A stretch of 64,000 nucleotides of DNA, from contig NZ_LMUK01000060.1 of the NCBI RefSeq assembly GCF_009766005.1, positions 593,267-657,266 of the forward strand, read 5' to 3'. The number at the start of each line of letters is the position of its first letter. Within the stretch, counting starts at the first letter, position 1. The notes under the pieces were generated by a model that saw nothing but the letters and a program-made list of their open reading frames with translations, ran no database searches and was not told the origin of the DNA. The position numbers were made by a program, and so were the translations under genes. This document shows positions 34,441 through 43,681 of this stretch, piece after piece. Source of the stretch: Bradyrhizobium sp. S69. GTDB taxonomy: Bacteria; Pseudomonadota; Alphaproteobacteria; Rhizobiales; Xanthobacteraceae.

Positions 34441-36135
34441 TCAGAAGTTACGCTGAGCGCGGAATTCGACCGAAACCGTGCCCTTGTCGCCGAAGATATA
34501 GGGCGAAGCTGCGGTTCCCGATGCGATTGGGAAAGCGCCGCTCGCAGTACCGATCGCGCCACCCGACATGTCGGTGTGGAGATAGGCGTACAGCACTTCC
34601 GAGCTGAACGTCAGGTTCTTGACCGGAGTCCAACGGGTCGTGAGACCGATTTCGGACATCGTGAAGCCGGGATTGCAGGTCGAACCGGGGGTCAAGGTCG
34701 TGCCGGAGGCAACGTAGCTTGCGCACCAGATCGCCTTGGACGTGTTGTTGTAGCTCAACTGCGACGCACCACCGAACAAGCTGGACGACCACTCGGGGCT
34801 CCAGTTGTGGTTGAATGCGCCACGGATGCCCAGACCCTGGGTCAGCTGCACCTGCGTGCCGCCTGCTCCGCTGTTACCCGGACCGCCCGAGTAGACACCG
34901 TCGGTGATTGCACCGATGGCAAGTTTACCCGCGCTGCCGGTCGGTCCATCACCAAACAGGTAGAAGGAGCCGCCCAACGGGGCCGAGGTTCCCAACACGT
35001 ACTTCGACGCACCGAGCGACCAGCTGCCTTCGATCTTGAAGTCGTCGCCAGCACCCGTCGGCAGGTTCTTGATCTGCAAGGCAACGTTGACCGCGCCGCC
35101 AACCTTCGAGTCCGGATGGCCGAGGTTTTGGGCACCGGTCTGGGCCTGGCCGCCAATGAAGTTGCCGCTGGTGAGCGTATTGGCCGTGGTCCAATAGCCC
35201 GGATCGACGTCGTGCAGAGCGCCCGACACCTGGAAGACACCCCAGGCCTGGTCGATCCTGACGTTACCCACGAGGTCCGGCAACTGCGCGCCGCCGTAAG
35301 ACGTGCCCAGAGCGGTACAGTTCGAGCTGGCAGCGCCATACATCGCAAGGGCGCAGGAAGCCGTGTTGGCCGTGCTCGGGACGAGCGAGGTGCCGGTGTT
35401 GTTCGCTGAACCGGCGACTGCCGCGTTGACGATCTGGGTACGGTTGTAATCGCTGGCGCTGCTGTCGTCGATGCCGATCGAGGCCGACACACCGTTGCCG
35501 AACTGGGCGGTGTACTGGACGTTGTTGATGCCGGTGATGGTGTCGTAACCGCCGACCAGATACGAAGTGTTGTTGCCCGGGAAGCCCTGCCACGGCGTGA
35601 CGTAGGCCGAAGCCGACTTACCGAAGGTGAAGCCCGCGAACTGGATGAACGCGTATTCGACACCGAGACCGCCGTTGCCGGCATAGTTGTTGACGGTACC
35701 GCCGGTCAGGACGGAGCCCGTGGTGTTGCTCGAGTTCGACATCGCACCCGAGTAGCCTTGGGTGGAGAATGTGAAGTCGGCCTGTCCGAAGGTGCGGACG
35801 ACGCCGTATTCGGTCGCGGTGCGGGTATCGACCGTGAGCGCGAAACGAGAGTAGTCGTTATATTGATTCAGGTAACGGGTGTTGGTCGCACCGTCACCGC
35901 CCCACAGCGGGCCGTTGCTGTTCTGGCCGTGAACGGTCACGTCGGCGCGCAGATAGCCGCCGATCTTGATGCAGGTGTCGGTGCCCGGGATGTAATAGAA
36001 ACCCGCACCATACAGGGAGCAGATCCTCACGTATTCGACCGCTTTGGCCTTGACGGGAAGGTCAGCCGCCTGTGCCCCGCTCAGGGCAACGATCGTCGCC
36101 GCTGAGCCCAGGACTAGGCTCTTAACCATATTCAT
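34441..36135 (-). CDS. Outer-membrane porin, rhizobial type
   Basis: 564 residues. The signal peptide MNMVKSLVLGSAATIVALSG ends at AQA-ADLPVKAK, with a GGAGG ribosome-binding site. The start of the mature protein (EYVRICSLYGAGFYYIPGTD, IKIGGYLRADVTVHG) is diagnostic of alphaproteobacterial porins (Porin_2 family). It is a beta-barrel of alternating short strands rich in Gly/Asn/Ser, ending in Phe (VEFRAQRNF), the usual outer-membrane sorting signal. It forms a trimeric diffusion channel. The strong terminator and long leader suggest high expression. Loops contain disulfide-capable Cys pairs. Confidence 0.95.
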   Translation of the reverse strand: MNMVKSLVLGSAATIVALSGAQAADLPVKAKAVEYVRICSLYGAGFYYIPGTDTCIKIGGYLRADVTVHGQNSNGPLWGGDGATNTRYLNQYNDYSRFALTVDTRTATEYGVVRTFGQADFTFSTQGYSGAMSNSSNTTGSVLTGGTVNNYAGNGGLGVEYAFIQFAGFTFGKSASAYVTPWQGFPGNNTSYLVGGYDTITGINNVQYTAQFGNGVSASIGIDDSSASDYNRTQIVNAAVAGSANNTGTSLVPSTANTASCALAMYGAASSNCTALGTSYGGAQLPDLVGNVRIDQAWGVFQVSGALHDVDPGYWTTANTLTSGNFIGGQAQTGAQNLGHPDSKVGGAVNVALQIKNLPTGAGDDFKIEGSWSLGASKYVLGTSAPLGGSFYLFGDGPTGSAGKLAIGAITDGVYSGGPGNSGAGGTQVQLTQGLGIRGAFNHNWSPEWSSSLFGGASQLSYNNTSKAIWCASYVASGTTLTPGSTCNPGFTMSEIGLTTRWTPVKNLTFSSEVLYAYLHTDMSGGAIGTASGAFPIASGTAASPYIFGDKGTVSVEFRAQRNF

Positions 36136-37173
36136 GTTCAACCTCCAAGTTGCTCTGCAGGGAAGGTTCCGGATCCGCCGGGTACAAAGACCCTTGAGGT
36201 TGGTTCCCTTAATCCCTCGAAACCCGCTTTGTCGCTTCGCGCCATCGGACACACCCGCAAACGCGAGGGACTTAAGCGAACCACCTAACGGGACGACCTC
36301 GGGATGCCCCCCTCCGTCGCAACACCACAATTACCGAAGGACCATGCACACGCAACAAAGGAACCGCTCGGGAGGCTGGGCGAGAGACTGTTTTTAAAAT
36401 GGTGTTGCACAAATAACACGCAGATGTGATTGCGCCTCTCGTGCAAGTAATTGATTTTAAATGAAAATTTTTTCGAGGTTATTTTGTTCCGGATCGCGGC
36501 CCGGGAATAGGGCCGCCGGCTCGTCGAGGTTCCACGCCGCCAAACGTGCCGAATCGATCGGTGACAGCCACCCCTTTGCCGCAAAATATCCGCGAATAGT
36601 TCCTTCTTACGCCATCGCGTATCAGCACCAACGGGCGCGAATGACACCGCTGTCATTTAGCTCCGAGCGCTGCGCAGGCAATGAAATCCGCACGGTCCGT
36701 CAGCAGCTGCCTGTGTCGGATTGTTCCAAACACGGGTTCCGACAAACGCCGGCGAAGTGGCAGAAAGCCCCTGTCTCGCAGGCTCGAAACGAATCGCGAG
36801 CGTACGACGCCAGCGCGTCACACAGCGTCGATCCAATCTTGACGGGTGCGATTTTCCATGCGGCGCAATACCAACCTGTCGCGCGATACCGATGCGAGTG
36901 TGAGCCCAAAGCTGCGCGCAAACCCACGTGAAGGAAGGCGTGCGCGAATCTGCGGACGCAACACCGGTCCGAATCGGCGCTGCATTTTGCCACTTACGCG
37001 CGGCACATCGGTGCCAGGACCGGAGACGACCGGGATCGAACTCTGGACGCCAGTCCGCATCGATCAATTCCAGTCGATTAATCCGGCCTGGAGACTCTTA
37101 AATGGCCGGAAATCCGGCAGCCTGAAATCTGCCGCTTGCGGCACGCCGCCGTGTCGGGCATATCGGCCGTAAC
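36136..37173. other. 1-kb intergenic region, no convincing gene
   Basis: The first part is the long leader/promoter region of the porin. An AT-rich stretch at about 36390-36480 (with TTTTTAAAATGG and GAAAATTTTTTCGAGG) is the likely promoter area. From about 36500 to 37170 I see only short frames without ribosome-binding sites or family similarity, so nothing is called there before the tRNA gene. Confidence 0.6.
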
Positions 37174-37267
37174 GGAGCTGTGGCCGAGTGGCTGAAGGCG
37201 GCGGTTTGCTAAACCGTTATAGGGTTGTAAAGCCCTATCGAGGGTTCGAATCCCTCCGGCTCCGCCA
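37174..37267 (+). tRNA. tRNA-Ser (anticodon GCT)
   Basis: The 94-base sequence has a 7-bp acceptor stem (GGAGCTG / CGGCTCC), D arm GGCCGAGTGG, anticodon loop TTGCTAA with GCT at 37208-37210, a long variable arm (AGGGTTGTAAAGCCCT) typical of class II tRNAs, T arm GAGGGTTCGAATCCCTC and an encoded CCA end. It reads AGC/AGU codons. Confidence 0.97.
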
Positions 37268-37302
37268 ACCTCGACCCTGCTGCCGCGCTGGCGTGGCGCG
37301 CG

Positions 37303-40107
37303 CTATTGCGCAACGTGGATATGGTCGGGCGGCAGTCCATTTTGACGGCGGCTGTACATCGCCGCGTAGGCGCCTTCGAGATGCCTCGTAAATAGCTTTG
37401 TGTTGAACAAGGGCTTTGTCGCACGATTTTGTGCGAGCTTGCGTCGGATCGCAGAGAGCCGCTCCGGCGTGGTTGCCAGTTCGACGGCCATGCTTTCAAA
37501 TTGATCCTGCGTCTCGGCGATCAATTCGGGCAAACCCACCGCATTCAACAGGCTGGCGGCCACCCTGCCCGCGAACGTCTCGCCGATTTGCGTCAACACC
37601 GGCAAGCCGGCCCACAGGGCATCGCTTGCCGTGGTGTGCGCATTATATGGCAGCGTGTCCAGAAACAGGTCTGCCAGACGATGCCGCGCCAGATGGTCCG
37701 CCGCCGATGGCAGACGCTTGGCAAACACCAACCGATCGGGCTCGACGCCCGCGGCCGCGGCCTCTTTCCGTAAATTATCAACAGCCGTCGCATTATGTTC
37801 GGACAGCCACAAAACGCTGCCGTCAACGGCCTTCAGCAGTTTCATCCGCGATCGAAACAGATGCGGGTTGAGTTTGTAGGCGTTATTAAAGCAGCAGAAC
37901 ACAAAGCCGTCGGCGGGCAGCCCGAACTCGCTGCGCTCGAACGATCGATCCGACACCTGGCGGCTCGTGTCATCATGCGGCAAATAGCTGTGGGGAAGAT
38001 AAACGACCTTCTCCATATAGCTATTCTGCTGCGACGCCGGAATGAGGACGGGATCGGCGACAATGTAATCAATGTAGTCGGCACCCATCGTCCCCGGGTA
38101 GCCGAGATAATTCACCTGGATCGGCGCGGCACGGCGAGCGAATATTTCGGTGCGCGCGTTACGGGTAGAGCCGTTCAGATCGACCAATATGTCGATCTCT
38201 TCCTCGCTTATGCGTTTGGCGATTTCAACGGCGCCCAGCGCCTCGGCATCGATGAATTTGTCAAACGAGCGCACCACGCGCCGGCGGATTTCCGAATTGT
38301 CATCCGCCCCAATGGAAATTCCCAGGACATCAAATTGCGATCTGTCGTGGCATTCGAAAACGCCGGCGATAAGGTCCGCGACCGGATGTTGACGAAAATC
38401 CGAAGACACATAGCCGACACGAATTTTGTCGTGCTTGTACAGCTCCCCGCGCCAGACCGCCTGGCCTGAAGCCGGGTATCGCTTTCGAGTCCACAATTGC
38501 GCGCATGCGAATTGATCTTCGGCGGACGAACCGACCCCAAGAAATGCGAACGGATTGGTATTTTCCTTACCGTTGCGGACCGACCGAACAAGATGATCGC
38601 GTTCGGTTTCGAAGTTGCCCCAGTCACAAAGGTGCGTTCTGCAATGAATGCGCTCACCTTCGAGGGCAGCCAGATCAGGCGTGAGCGCGAACGCCTTGTC
38701 ATAGGCCGTAGAAGCATCGTCGTAGCGATTGAGCCCGACGAAGACGTTGCCGCGCCCCGACCAGCCCTCTGAAAGATCAGGGTTGAGCGATAATGCCCTG
38801 CCGAAAGCAGCAAGGGCGTCGTCGGGGCGATGGGTTTCGAAAAAGACGTTGCCGCGACCGAGCCAGCCTTCCGACATACCAGGCTTCAGTGATAGCACCT
38901 TGTCATATGCTGCAACGGCTTCGTCATGGCGCCTGAGGTTGAACAAGACATTGCCGCGACCAAGCCAAGCCTCCGCTATATCGGGGTTCAGCGACAGCGC
39001 CTTATCATATTCAGCAACGGCTTCGTCATGGCGCCTGAGGTCGGACAAGACATTGCCACGACCGAGCCAGGCCTCGGCCAGATCGGGCTTCAGCGAAAGT
39101 GCCTCGTCATAGCAAGCAAAGGCATCGACATCGCGCTTGAGCGCGGTGAAGGCATTGCCGCGACCGAGCCATGCCTCCATCAGACCAGGCTTCAGCGACA
39201 GCGCTTTGTCATAGGCCGTCACGGCTTCTGCGCTGCGCCCAAGCTCGACCAGGATATTGCCGCGGCTGAGCCAGGCCTCCGCCAAGTCGGGCCTGAGCGA
39301 CAGCACCCTGTCCGAGGCCGCCAGGGCTTCGTCGTGTCGCTCGAGGCCCGCCAGGGCATTGCCGCGACCTAGCCGGGCCTCGGCCAGATCGGGTTCCAGC
39401 GTCAATGTGTTGTCGTAGGCGGCAGCGGCTTCGCCGTAACGCCGGAGATCGAGCAGGACGTTGGCGCGGCCAAACCAGGCCGCGGCCAGATCGCCCCTGA
39501 GCGATAGCGCCTTGTCATAGGCGGCGAGAGCTTCGACATAGCGTGCGAGGCCGGCCAAGGCATTGGCGCGACCGAGCCATGCCTCGGTCAAATCAGGCCT
39601 CAGCGTCAGCGCTTTCTCGTAGGCCGCGAGAGCCTCGTCGTAGCGCTTCAGTCCGACCAGGGATTTTCCCTTGTTGACGACGGCATCGGCATAAGCGGGA
39701 TTTAGTGAAATCGCCTGATCGAAGTCGGCCAGCGCTGTTTCGTACGCCTGCAAATCATTGTAGGCCGTGCCGCGATTATTCCAGGTTTCCCACGCCTTTG
39801 CGTTCAGGCCAAGCGCGCTGGTAAATTGCTGCAATGCCTGTTGCGGCCTATTCAGGGTTCTCAGGATGATCCCGTAATTATAGAACGAGACGTCCGAGCT
39901 TTGATCGAGTTTCACGGCTCTGGCGATGAATGGCTCGGCTTCCGCAAACCGCTCCATCCGTATCAGCACGATGGTCAGGAGGTTCAGCGCCCCGACATGG
40001 CTCGGATGACTTTTCAGGAATTTCTTGAAAAGCCGGTCAGCATCTTCATATCTTTGAAGGTTGAATGCGCCGAGTGCATCCTGAAATATCTTTTCAGCGG
40101 AACTCAT
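37303..40107 (-). CDS. TPR protein with GT41 (O-GlcNAc transferase, SPINDLY-like) domain
   Basis: 934 residues. About 14 TPR units: four diverged (1-154), then ten of 34 residues (155-494), nine of them nearly identical. The C-terminal GT41 glycosyltransferase domain (about 560-925) has KIRVGYVSSDFRQHPVADL with the conserved His574, the two-domain GT-B pattern (LDTLPYNAHTTASDALWAGL), and a UDP-sugar-type region (LVDLNGSTRNARTEIFARRA). It probably O-glycosylates bacterial proteins or makes a surface glycan, using TPRs to pick the target. No signal peptide. It converges on the tRNA gene 35 bp away. Confidence 0.9.
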   Translation of the reverse strand: MSSAEKIFQDALGAFNLQRYEDADRLFKKFLKSHPSHVGALNLLTIVLIRMERFAEAEPFIARAVKLDQSSDVSFYNYGIILRTLNRPQQALQQFTSALGLNAKAWETWNNRGTAYNDLQAYETALADFDQAISLNPAYADAVVNKGKSLVGLKRYDEALAAYEKALTLRPDLTEAWLGRANALAGLARYVEALAAYDKALSLRGDLAAAWFGRANVLLDLRRYGEAAAAYDNTLTLEPDLAEARLGRGNALAGLERHDEALAASDRVLSLRPDLAEAWLSRGNILVELGRSAEAVTAYDKALSLKPGLMEAWLGRGNAFTALKRDVDAFACYDEALSLKPDLAEAWLGRGNVLSDLRRHDEAVAEYDKALSLNPDIAEAWLGRGNVLFNLRRHDEAVAAYDKVLSLKPGMSEGWLGRGNVFFETHRPDDALAAFGRALSLNPDLSEGWSGRGNVFVGLNRYDDASTAYDKAFALTPDLAALEGERIHCRTHLCDWGNFETERDHLVRSVRNGKENTNPFAFLGVGSSAEDQFACAQLWTRKRYPASGQAVWRGELYKHDKIRVGYVSSDFRQHPVADLIAGVFECHDRSQFDVLGISIGADDNSEIRRRVVRSFDKFIDAEALGAVEIAKRISEEEIDILVDLNGSTRNARTEIFARRAAPIQVNYLGYPGTMGADYIDYIVADPVLIPASQQNSYMEKVVYLPHSYLPHDDTSRQVSDRSFERSEFGLPADGFVFCCFNNAYKLNPHLFRSRMKLLKAVDGSVLWLSEHNATAVDNLRKEAAAAGVEPDRLVFAKRLPSAADHLARHRLADLFLDTLPYNAHTTASDALWAGLPVLTQIGETFAGRVAASLLNAVGLPELIAETQDQFESMAVELATTPERLSAIRRKLAQNRATKPLFNTKLFTRHLEGAYAAMYSRRQNGLPPDHIHVAQ
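38728..39645 (-). repeat. 102-bp tandem repeats encoding nine near-identical TPRs
   Basis: Nine 102-bp units encode RYDEALAAYEKALTLRPDLT-like TPRs (residues 155-460). The units are much more alike in DNA than the flanking TPRs, which points to recent tandem duplication or homogenisation within the gene. Unit number probably varies between strains. Confidence 0.9.
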
Positions 40108-40226
40108 CTATCTTTCTCGATCGCGAGGGCTTGCGCTGATGCAGTAGATCATCGCCGTCGAAGCCAAACCGTCTGCCCGTGGCCGCGATCTCTATATGGT
40201 ACTTGGCTGCTCCGACACAGCGGTTT

Positions 40227-40703
40227 TTAATGCGATCCGCCCCCGTCGGGACTGGGTTTTTCGGCCGCGTCGCACGCGCCGATACGCTCGCCTTCCAGTT
40301 CGGTCTTCACGTCGCTCATCAATGACCCGCCCATCCAGGCCTTGCTGGCGACCGTGGCGGTGTAATGAGTTGGACTGTCGAAGTTGAAGCTGCCCAGGAC
40401 ATCAAGATTCAACTGTCCCTTGCATTGCAGATGCCACTTCAGCGTTCTGCCATCGGTCTCGGATGCCGCGGGCTCACAGGTCGAATTCACCGTACCACTC
40501 ACCGCGCCGAAGGTCTTGGCGACGTCACCGGCCTGTTCCGGCGTCAGACAACGGCCCTTCACCACCGGCTGCGCGGTCGCGCCATTCATCACCGTGGTCG
40601 AGGTTACCTTCCACTGCCCGGGTTCAATGGTTAAGTTGTCCGCTCTGGCTGAGGCGATCAGCGCCGGCAGCAAGCACAACAAGGTCATCCCATACCTGAT
40701 CAT
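40227..40703 (-). CDS. DUF3617-family exported protein
   Basis: 158 residues. Signal peptide MIRYGMTLLCLLPALIASARA, then IEPGQWKVTSTTVMNGATAQ and GRCLTPEQAGDVAKTFGAV, the DUF3617 layout with paired cysteines (CLTPEQ, CEPAAS, QCKG). It is a small periplasmic beta-rich protein of unknown function. ATG 40703 is used; an upstream ATG at 40754 has no support. Divergent from the ATPase gene. Confidence 0.82.
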   Translation of the reverse strand: MIRYGMTLLCLLPALIASARADNLTIEPGQWKVTSTTVMNGATAQPVVKGRCLTPEQAGDVAKTFGAVSGTVNSTCEPAASETDGRTLKWHLQCKGQLNLDVLGSFNFDSPTHYTATVASKAWMGGSLMSDVKTELEGERIGACDAAEKPSPDGGGSH

Positions 40704-40811
40704 TCGCCTGTCTTTCTGATATCTGTCATCGCAAGGATAGGACACAAGCCGCAAGCGTTGCTACAGGCTTGTTGCTAGCCCGCATGAGCCATCGATCCAG
40801 GCCAACACGCC

Positions 40812-41966
40812 ATGATGACGACACTAGCGATCTCCGGTTATCGTTCTCTGCGCGACATCAGGGTCAGCTTGGCCGGATTGACGATCGTGACCGGGGCCAA
40901 TGGCAGCGGGAAATCGAGCCTCTATCGCGCGCTGAAGCTGCTGGCGGAGATCGCACAGGGTCGTATCGTCCAGTCATTGGCTGCCGAGGGCGGCCTGCAA
41001 TCGACATTATGGGCAGGTCCGGAAGCCTTCTCACGCGCGATGAAGGCCGGTAGCCAGCCCGTGCAAGGACTGGTTCGCAAGAACCCCATCAGCCTCAAGC
41101 TTGGATTCTCCGGCGCCGATTACGGCTACGCCATCGATCTCGGGCTCCCGTCGCCCGGTTCATCGAGGTTCTCGACTGACCCGCATATCAAAGCCGAAAG
41201 CCTGTGGACCGGCGAACGGCTGGGCCGGGCCAACGCCTTCGCGCTTCGCAACGGTCCAAGCGTACGCATTCGAGACGGCAATGGCGAATGGCGGCAGGCC
41301 CATCAAAACCTCGCATCCTTCGACAGCATGATGACCCATTGTAGCGATCCGCGCGAGGCGATCGAACTCCTGGTGCTGCGCGAGCGGATGCGGGACTGGC
41401 GATTTTACGATCACATGCGAACCGACCCCGAAGCGCCGGCGCGCAAGCCGCAGGTCGGAACCTACACCCCGGTGCTGGCATCCGATGGCGCGGATCTGGC
41501 CGCGGCAGTGCAGACCATCGTCGAAATCGGCGACGGCGGGCAGATGAACGACGCGATCGCCGACGCCTTCCCGGGCGGCCACGTCGCGGTGACCACGACC
41601 GGGGCGTATTTCGAAATCGAGATGCGGCAGCACGGCCTGCTGCGCCCGCTCACGGCATCGGAATTGTCGGATGGCACGTTGCGGTATCTTCTGCTGGTCG
41701 CAGCGCTGCTCTCGCCACGGCCGCCGGCGCTGATGATCCTCAACGAGCCGGAAACAAGCTTGCACCCCGATCTGCTGCCCGCGCTGGCGCGCCTGATCGT
41801 CCAGGCCTCCAAGCGGACCCAGATGATCGTGGTCTCGCATGCGAAGGCGCTGGTCTCGGCGCTCGACGCCGACCCCGACAGCAGGCAGATCGTGCTGGAA
41901 AAGACGCTGGGCGAAACGGTGGTCCAGGATTACGAACCACCGAGCTGGACTTGGCCTTCAAGGTAG
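40812..41966 (+). CDS. SMC-like/AAA_21 ATPase (COG4637-type)
   Basis: 384 residues. An ABC-class ATPase: Walker A GANGSGKSS (29-37), signature ELSDGTLRYL, Walker B MILNEPETSLHP, H-loop VVSHAKAL. The N-terminal MTTLAISGYRSLRDIRVSLA is typical of RecF/SMC-like heads. The central part lacks long coiled coil. No nuclease or TOPRIM domain is fused, and no partner gene is adjacent. It could be a housekeeping ATPase or a defence-related orphan; the sequence does not decide. Confidence 0.85.
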   Translation: MMTTLAISGYRSLRDIRVSLAGLTIVTGANGSGKSSLYRALKLLAEIAQGRIVQSLAAEGGLQSTLWAGPEAFSRAMKAGSQPVQGLVRKNPISLKLGFSGADYGYAIDLGLPSPGSSRFSTDPHIKAESLWTGERLGRANAFALRNGPSVRIRDGNGEWRQAHQNLASFDSMMTHCSDPREAIELLVLRERMRDWRFYDHMRTDPEAPARKPQVGTYTPVLASDGADLAAAVQTIVEIGDGGQMNDAIADAFPGGHVAVTTTGAYFEIEMRQHGLLRPLTASELSDGTLRYLLLVAALLSPRPPALMILNEPETSLHPDLLPALARLIVQASKRTQMIVVSHAKALVSALDADPDSRQIVLEKTLGETVVQDYEPPSWTWPSR

Positions 41967-42022
41967 CTTGGTAACTTGGCCGTAGCGATCGCGAGAGGCC
42001 GAAGACCCCTTCCCGACGGCGC

Positions 42023-42289
42023 TCAGTGCGTGGTCATCCAGGCCCTCGCTTCGCGCTGGGCGGTGGCGATCTCGACCTCGGACATCAACTCGGCAACTTC
42101 GCGGCGCATCGGAATGGCGTCCCGGCGCCCCTTCAGGGCTGCGAGGTTGAACCATTTGTGCGCGGCGACGAGATTGACCACGCCGGAACGCCCGCTGGCC
42201 CAATACAAACCACGCTCGAACAGCACATCCGGGATCGCGTTTGCTTCCACCGGCATTGCCATTTCCAGATCGATGTGTCCCTGAAACAT
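42023..42289 (-). CDS. Small Sel1-repeat-like protein
   Basis: 88 residues. MFQGHIDLEMAMPVEANAIP and then one Sel1-like helix pair (LFERGLYWASGRSGVVNLVA, AHKWFNLAALKGRRDAIPMR). ATG 42289 has AAAGGGGACC in front; the longer frame to 42403 does not. Small proteins of this type are common in bradyrhizobia. Function unknown; possibly a protein-interaction module. Confidence 0.75.
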   Translation of the reverse strand: MFQGHIDLEMAMPVEANAIPDVLFERGLYWASGRSGVVNLVAAHKWFNLAALKGRRDAIPMRREVAELMSEVEIATAQREARAWMTTH

Positions 42290-42487
42290 CTTGGTCCCCT
42301 TTTTGATTTTCTGCGCCGTCCCGTCGCCGAGCGCGGCCCCTGTCCACTGTTTGAAACGTCCAGTTATTCCCCACGCCGTTTGCCGGCTTGTTGGGATCAT
42401 CATGACCGATCAAATTTGAAGGGCAGTTTAAATATCGCGATGAATCGAAGGTGAATGCAGGCGCCGCGAGGATTGTCGGGAAATCGC

Positions 42488-42510
42488 AAAAACCCCGATT
42501 TGACGGGGCT
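42488..42510 (-). terminator. Rho-independent terminator, minus strand
   Basis: GCCCCG and CGGGG (42493-42508) form a short GC stem with a TCAAAT loop, followed by TTTTTG on the minus strand. It directly follows the TAA at 42510-42512. It would end a transcript from the lysine-rich peptide gene through the decayed frame. Confidence 0.7.
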
Positions 42511-42995
42511 TACTGGCGAATTCGGCAATTCGGTTTACCCTGCCGTTTCGCGAAACGATAACCATTCGCGGCAATCGGCCCCGCCTCGGGCGCGGTAACG
42601 GCAACCGGGCACGACCGCGGACGACCGGCGTCGCGCTGGAACCACGCGGGACCGCGGCCGTGGATGGCGAGCGCTTGTTTTGGGAGATTTTCTAGATCTG
42701 GCGTGCCGGGCTCAGCCACGGCAGCGGAACGAGGGCGTCGGCGAACACGTCAGGACCAGATTTCATGGAGGGCTTTGGGCCCGATGAAATTGCGGACCAG
42801 AGATCCGCACCGAACGAAGGAACTGGTTCCTTCTGCCGGACCGGTTTTCGCAAGAGCGAACTCTTTCGAAAGGACGATCCAGCCGTTTGACCTGATGTCT
42901 CGCCGACACCCTCTTTCGTCGACCAGAGCCGCCGGGTTGGAAACCGCTTCGAGAAGCGGAATGTCCTGAAGGCTCGTGTGACGTGCCGGCATCAA
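42510..42995 (-). pseudogene. Decayed frame: HAD-like C-terminal piece, in-frame TGA, then a second open piece
   Basis: Minus-strand residues from 42995 read ARHTSLQDIPLLEAVSNPAA and GCRRDIRSNGWIVL, matching the C-terminal end of HAD-IB phosphatases (SDSINDLPLLEAVTNPVAV-like). The nucleotide-binding N-terminal half is missing. A TGA stop at 42750-42752 breaks the frame, which then continues in the same frame to TAA at 42510 and a terminator. I read this as a degenerating gene, but the two pieces could be separate small genes. HAD homology is from motif reading only. Confidence 0.4.
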
Positions 42996-43021
42996 GTCGC
43001 CGGCAATTTCTTAAGCGAAGG

Positions 43022-43120
43022 TTACTTCTTCTTGGAGACCTTCTTGGTCTTCTTCGCAGTCTTCTTCACTGCGCTCTTCGCCTTCTTCGCCTTCTTTGCC
43101 TTCTTAGCTTTCTTGGCCAT
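43022..43120 (-). CDS. 32-aa lysine-rich peptide (histone-H1-like)
   Basis: ATG 43120, ribosome-binding site GGAGGG 5 bases upstream, stop TAA at 43022-43024. The product MAKKAKKAKKAKKAKSAVKK... is 32 residues with Lys about half of them and Ala/Ser/Thr/Val for the rest, including AKKAKKAKK and KKTAKKTKKVSKKK. Such peptides resemble the tails of H1-like nucleoid proteins and would bind DNA or RNA by charge. Small, but the ribosome-binding site and clean start-stop make it a good gene. It precedes the decayed HAD frame. Confidence 0.7.
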   Translation of the reverse strand: MAKKAKKAKKAKKAKSAVKKTAKKTKKVSKKK

Positions 43121-43681
43121 GTTGCCCTCCGATGTAAGTGAGATGGCTTATTCGCTGCGTGCACTCGGGAATCGAAATGCACTACCTCCCGAATACACCA
43201 ACACATTGAAAAAAACAGTGTCGGCTTAAGGAAGTGTTGACACGCCGAAGCCCGAGCGTGCGACGCGCGCTCATCGTCAACGCGACAAGATAACCGCGCG
43301 ACGATGCAAGTAGTATGCGGAAACGCGACACATCCATTTGTCAATATCGAAGGAAACCACTGTGCGGCAGGCATTTCTGCAATTCTTCATCTAGCGATGC
43401 CTGTGTCATCGCGCCCATTCCGACTCGGTAGCGGCGACCAAAAGCGCGCTGCACGGACTCTGAGTCGCAGTTTTTGGCAATGAAAAAATTTTCACGGTCG
43501 CCGCCATCGCGTCTCATCGGCGCTCGCCAAAACCGGTTTTTCGCGCGAATCGCCGCCACCGATTCGCAGGGTGATTTTTGGTCGAGACGATGAACGGCGC
43601 CTCGACCAACGCGCGCGCGTTCACTTGCGCGCGTTCAATCGATACCGCGCCGATGACGGCGGCGTGAGCTTCGCGCGCCGC
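43121..43681. other. 560-bp intergenic region, no convincing gene
   Basis: The first bases are the promoter/leader of the lysine-rich peptide gene. The rest has AT-rich runs (AATTTTCACGG, TGAAAAAAACAGTG) and GCGCGCGTTCA-type repeats near the gatB stop. A 72-residue minus-strand frame (43341-43559) has no ribosome-binding site or family match, so I do not call it. Confidence 0.55.

Noticed and set aside
37018..37050. T-arm-like sequence GGGATCGAACTC suggesting a second tRNA
   Set aside because: The flanking bases do not form T, anticodon or acceptor stems.
36331..37100. Several short frames in the porin-tRNA gap
   Set aside because: Short, overlapping on both strands, with no ribosome-binding sites or family similarity.
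38728..39645. Regular 102-bp repeats as a CRISPR or satellite array
   Set aside because: The units are coding TPRs with no spacers, and the reading frame is open throughout.
43341..43559. 72-residue minus-strand frame
   Set aside because: No ribosome-binding site and no recognisable pattern beyond a basic N-terminus.
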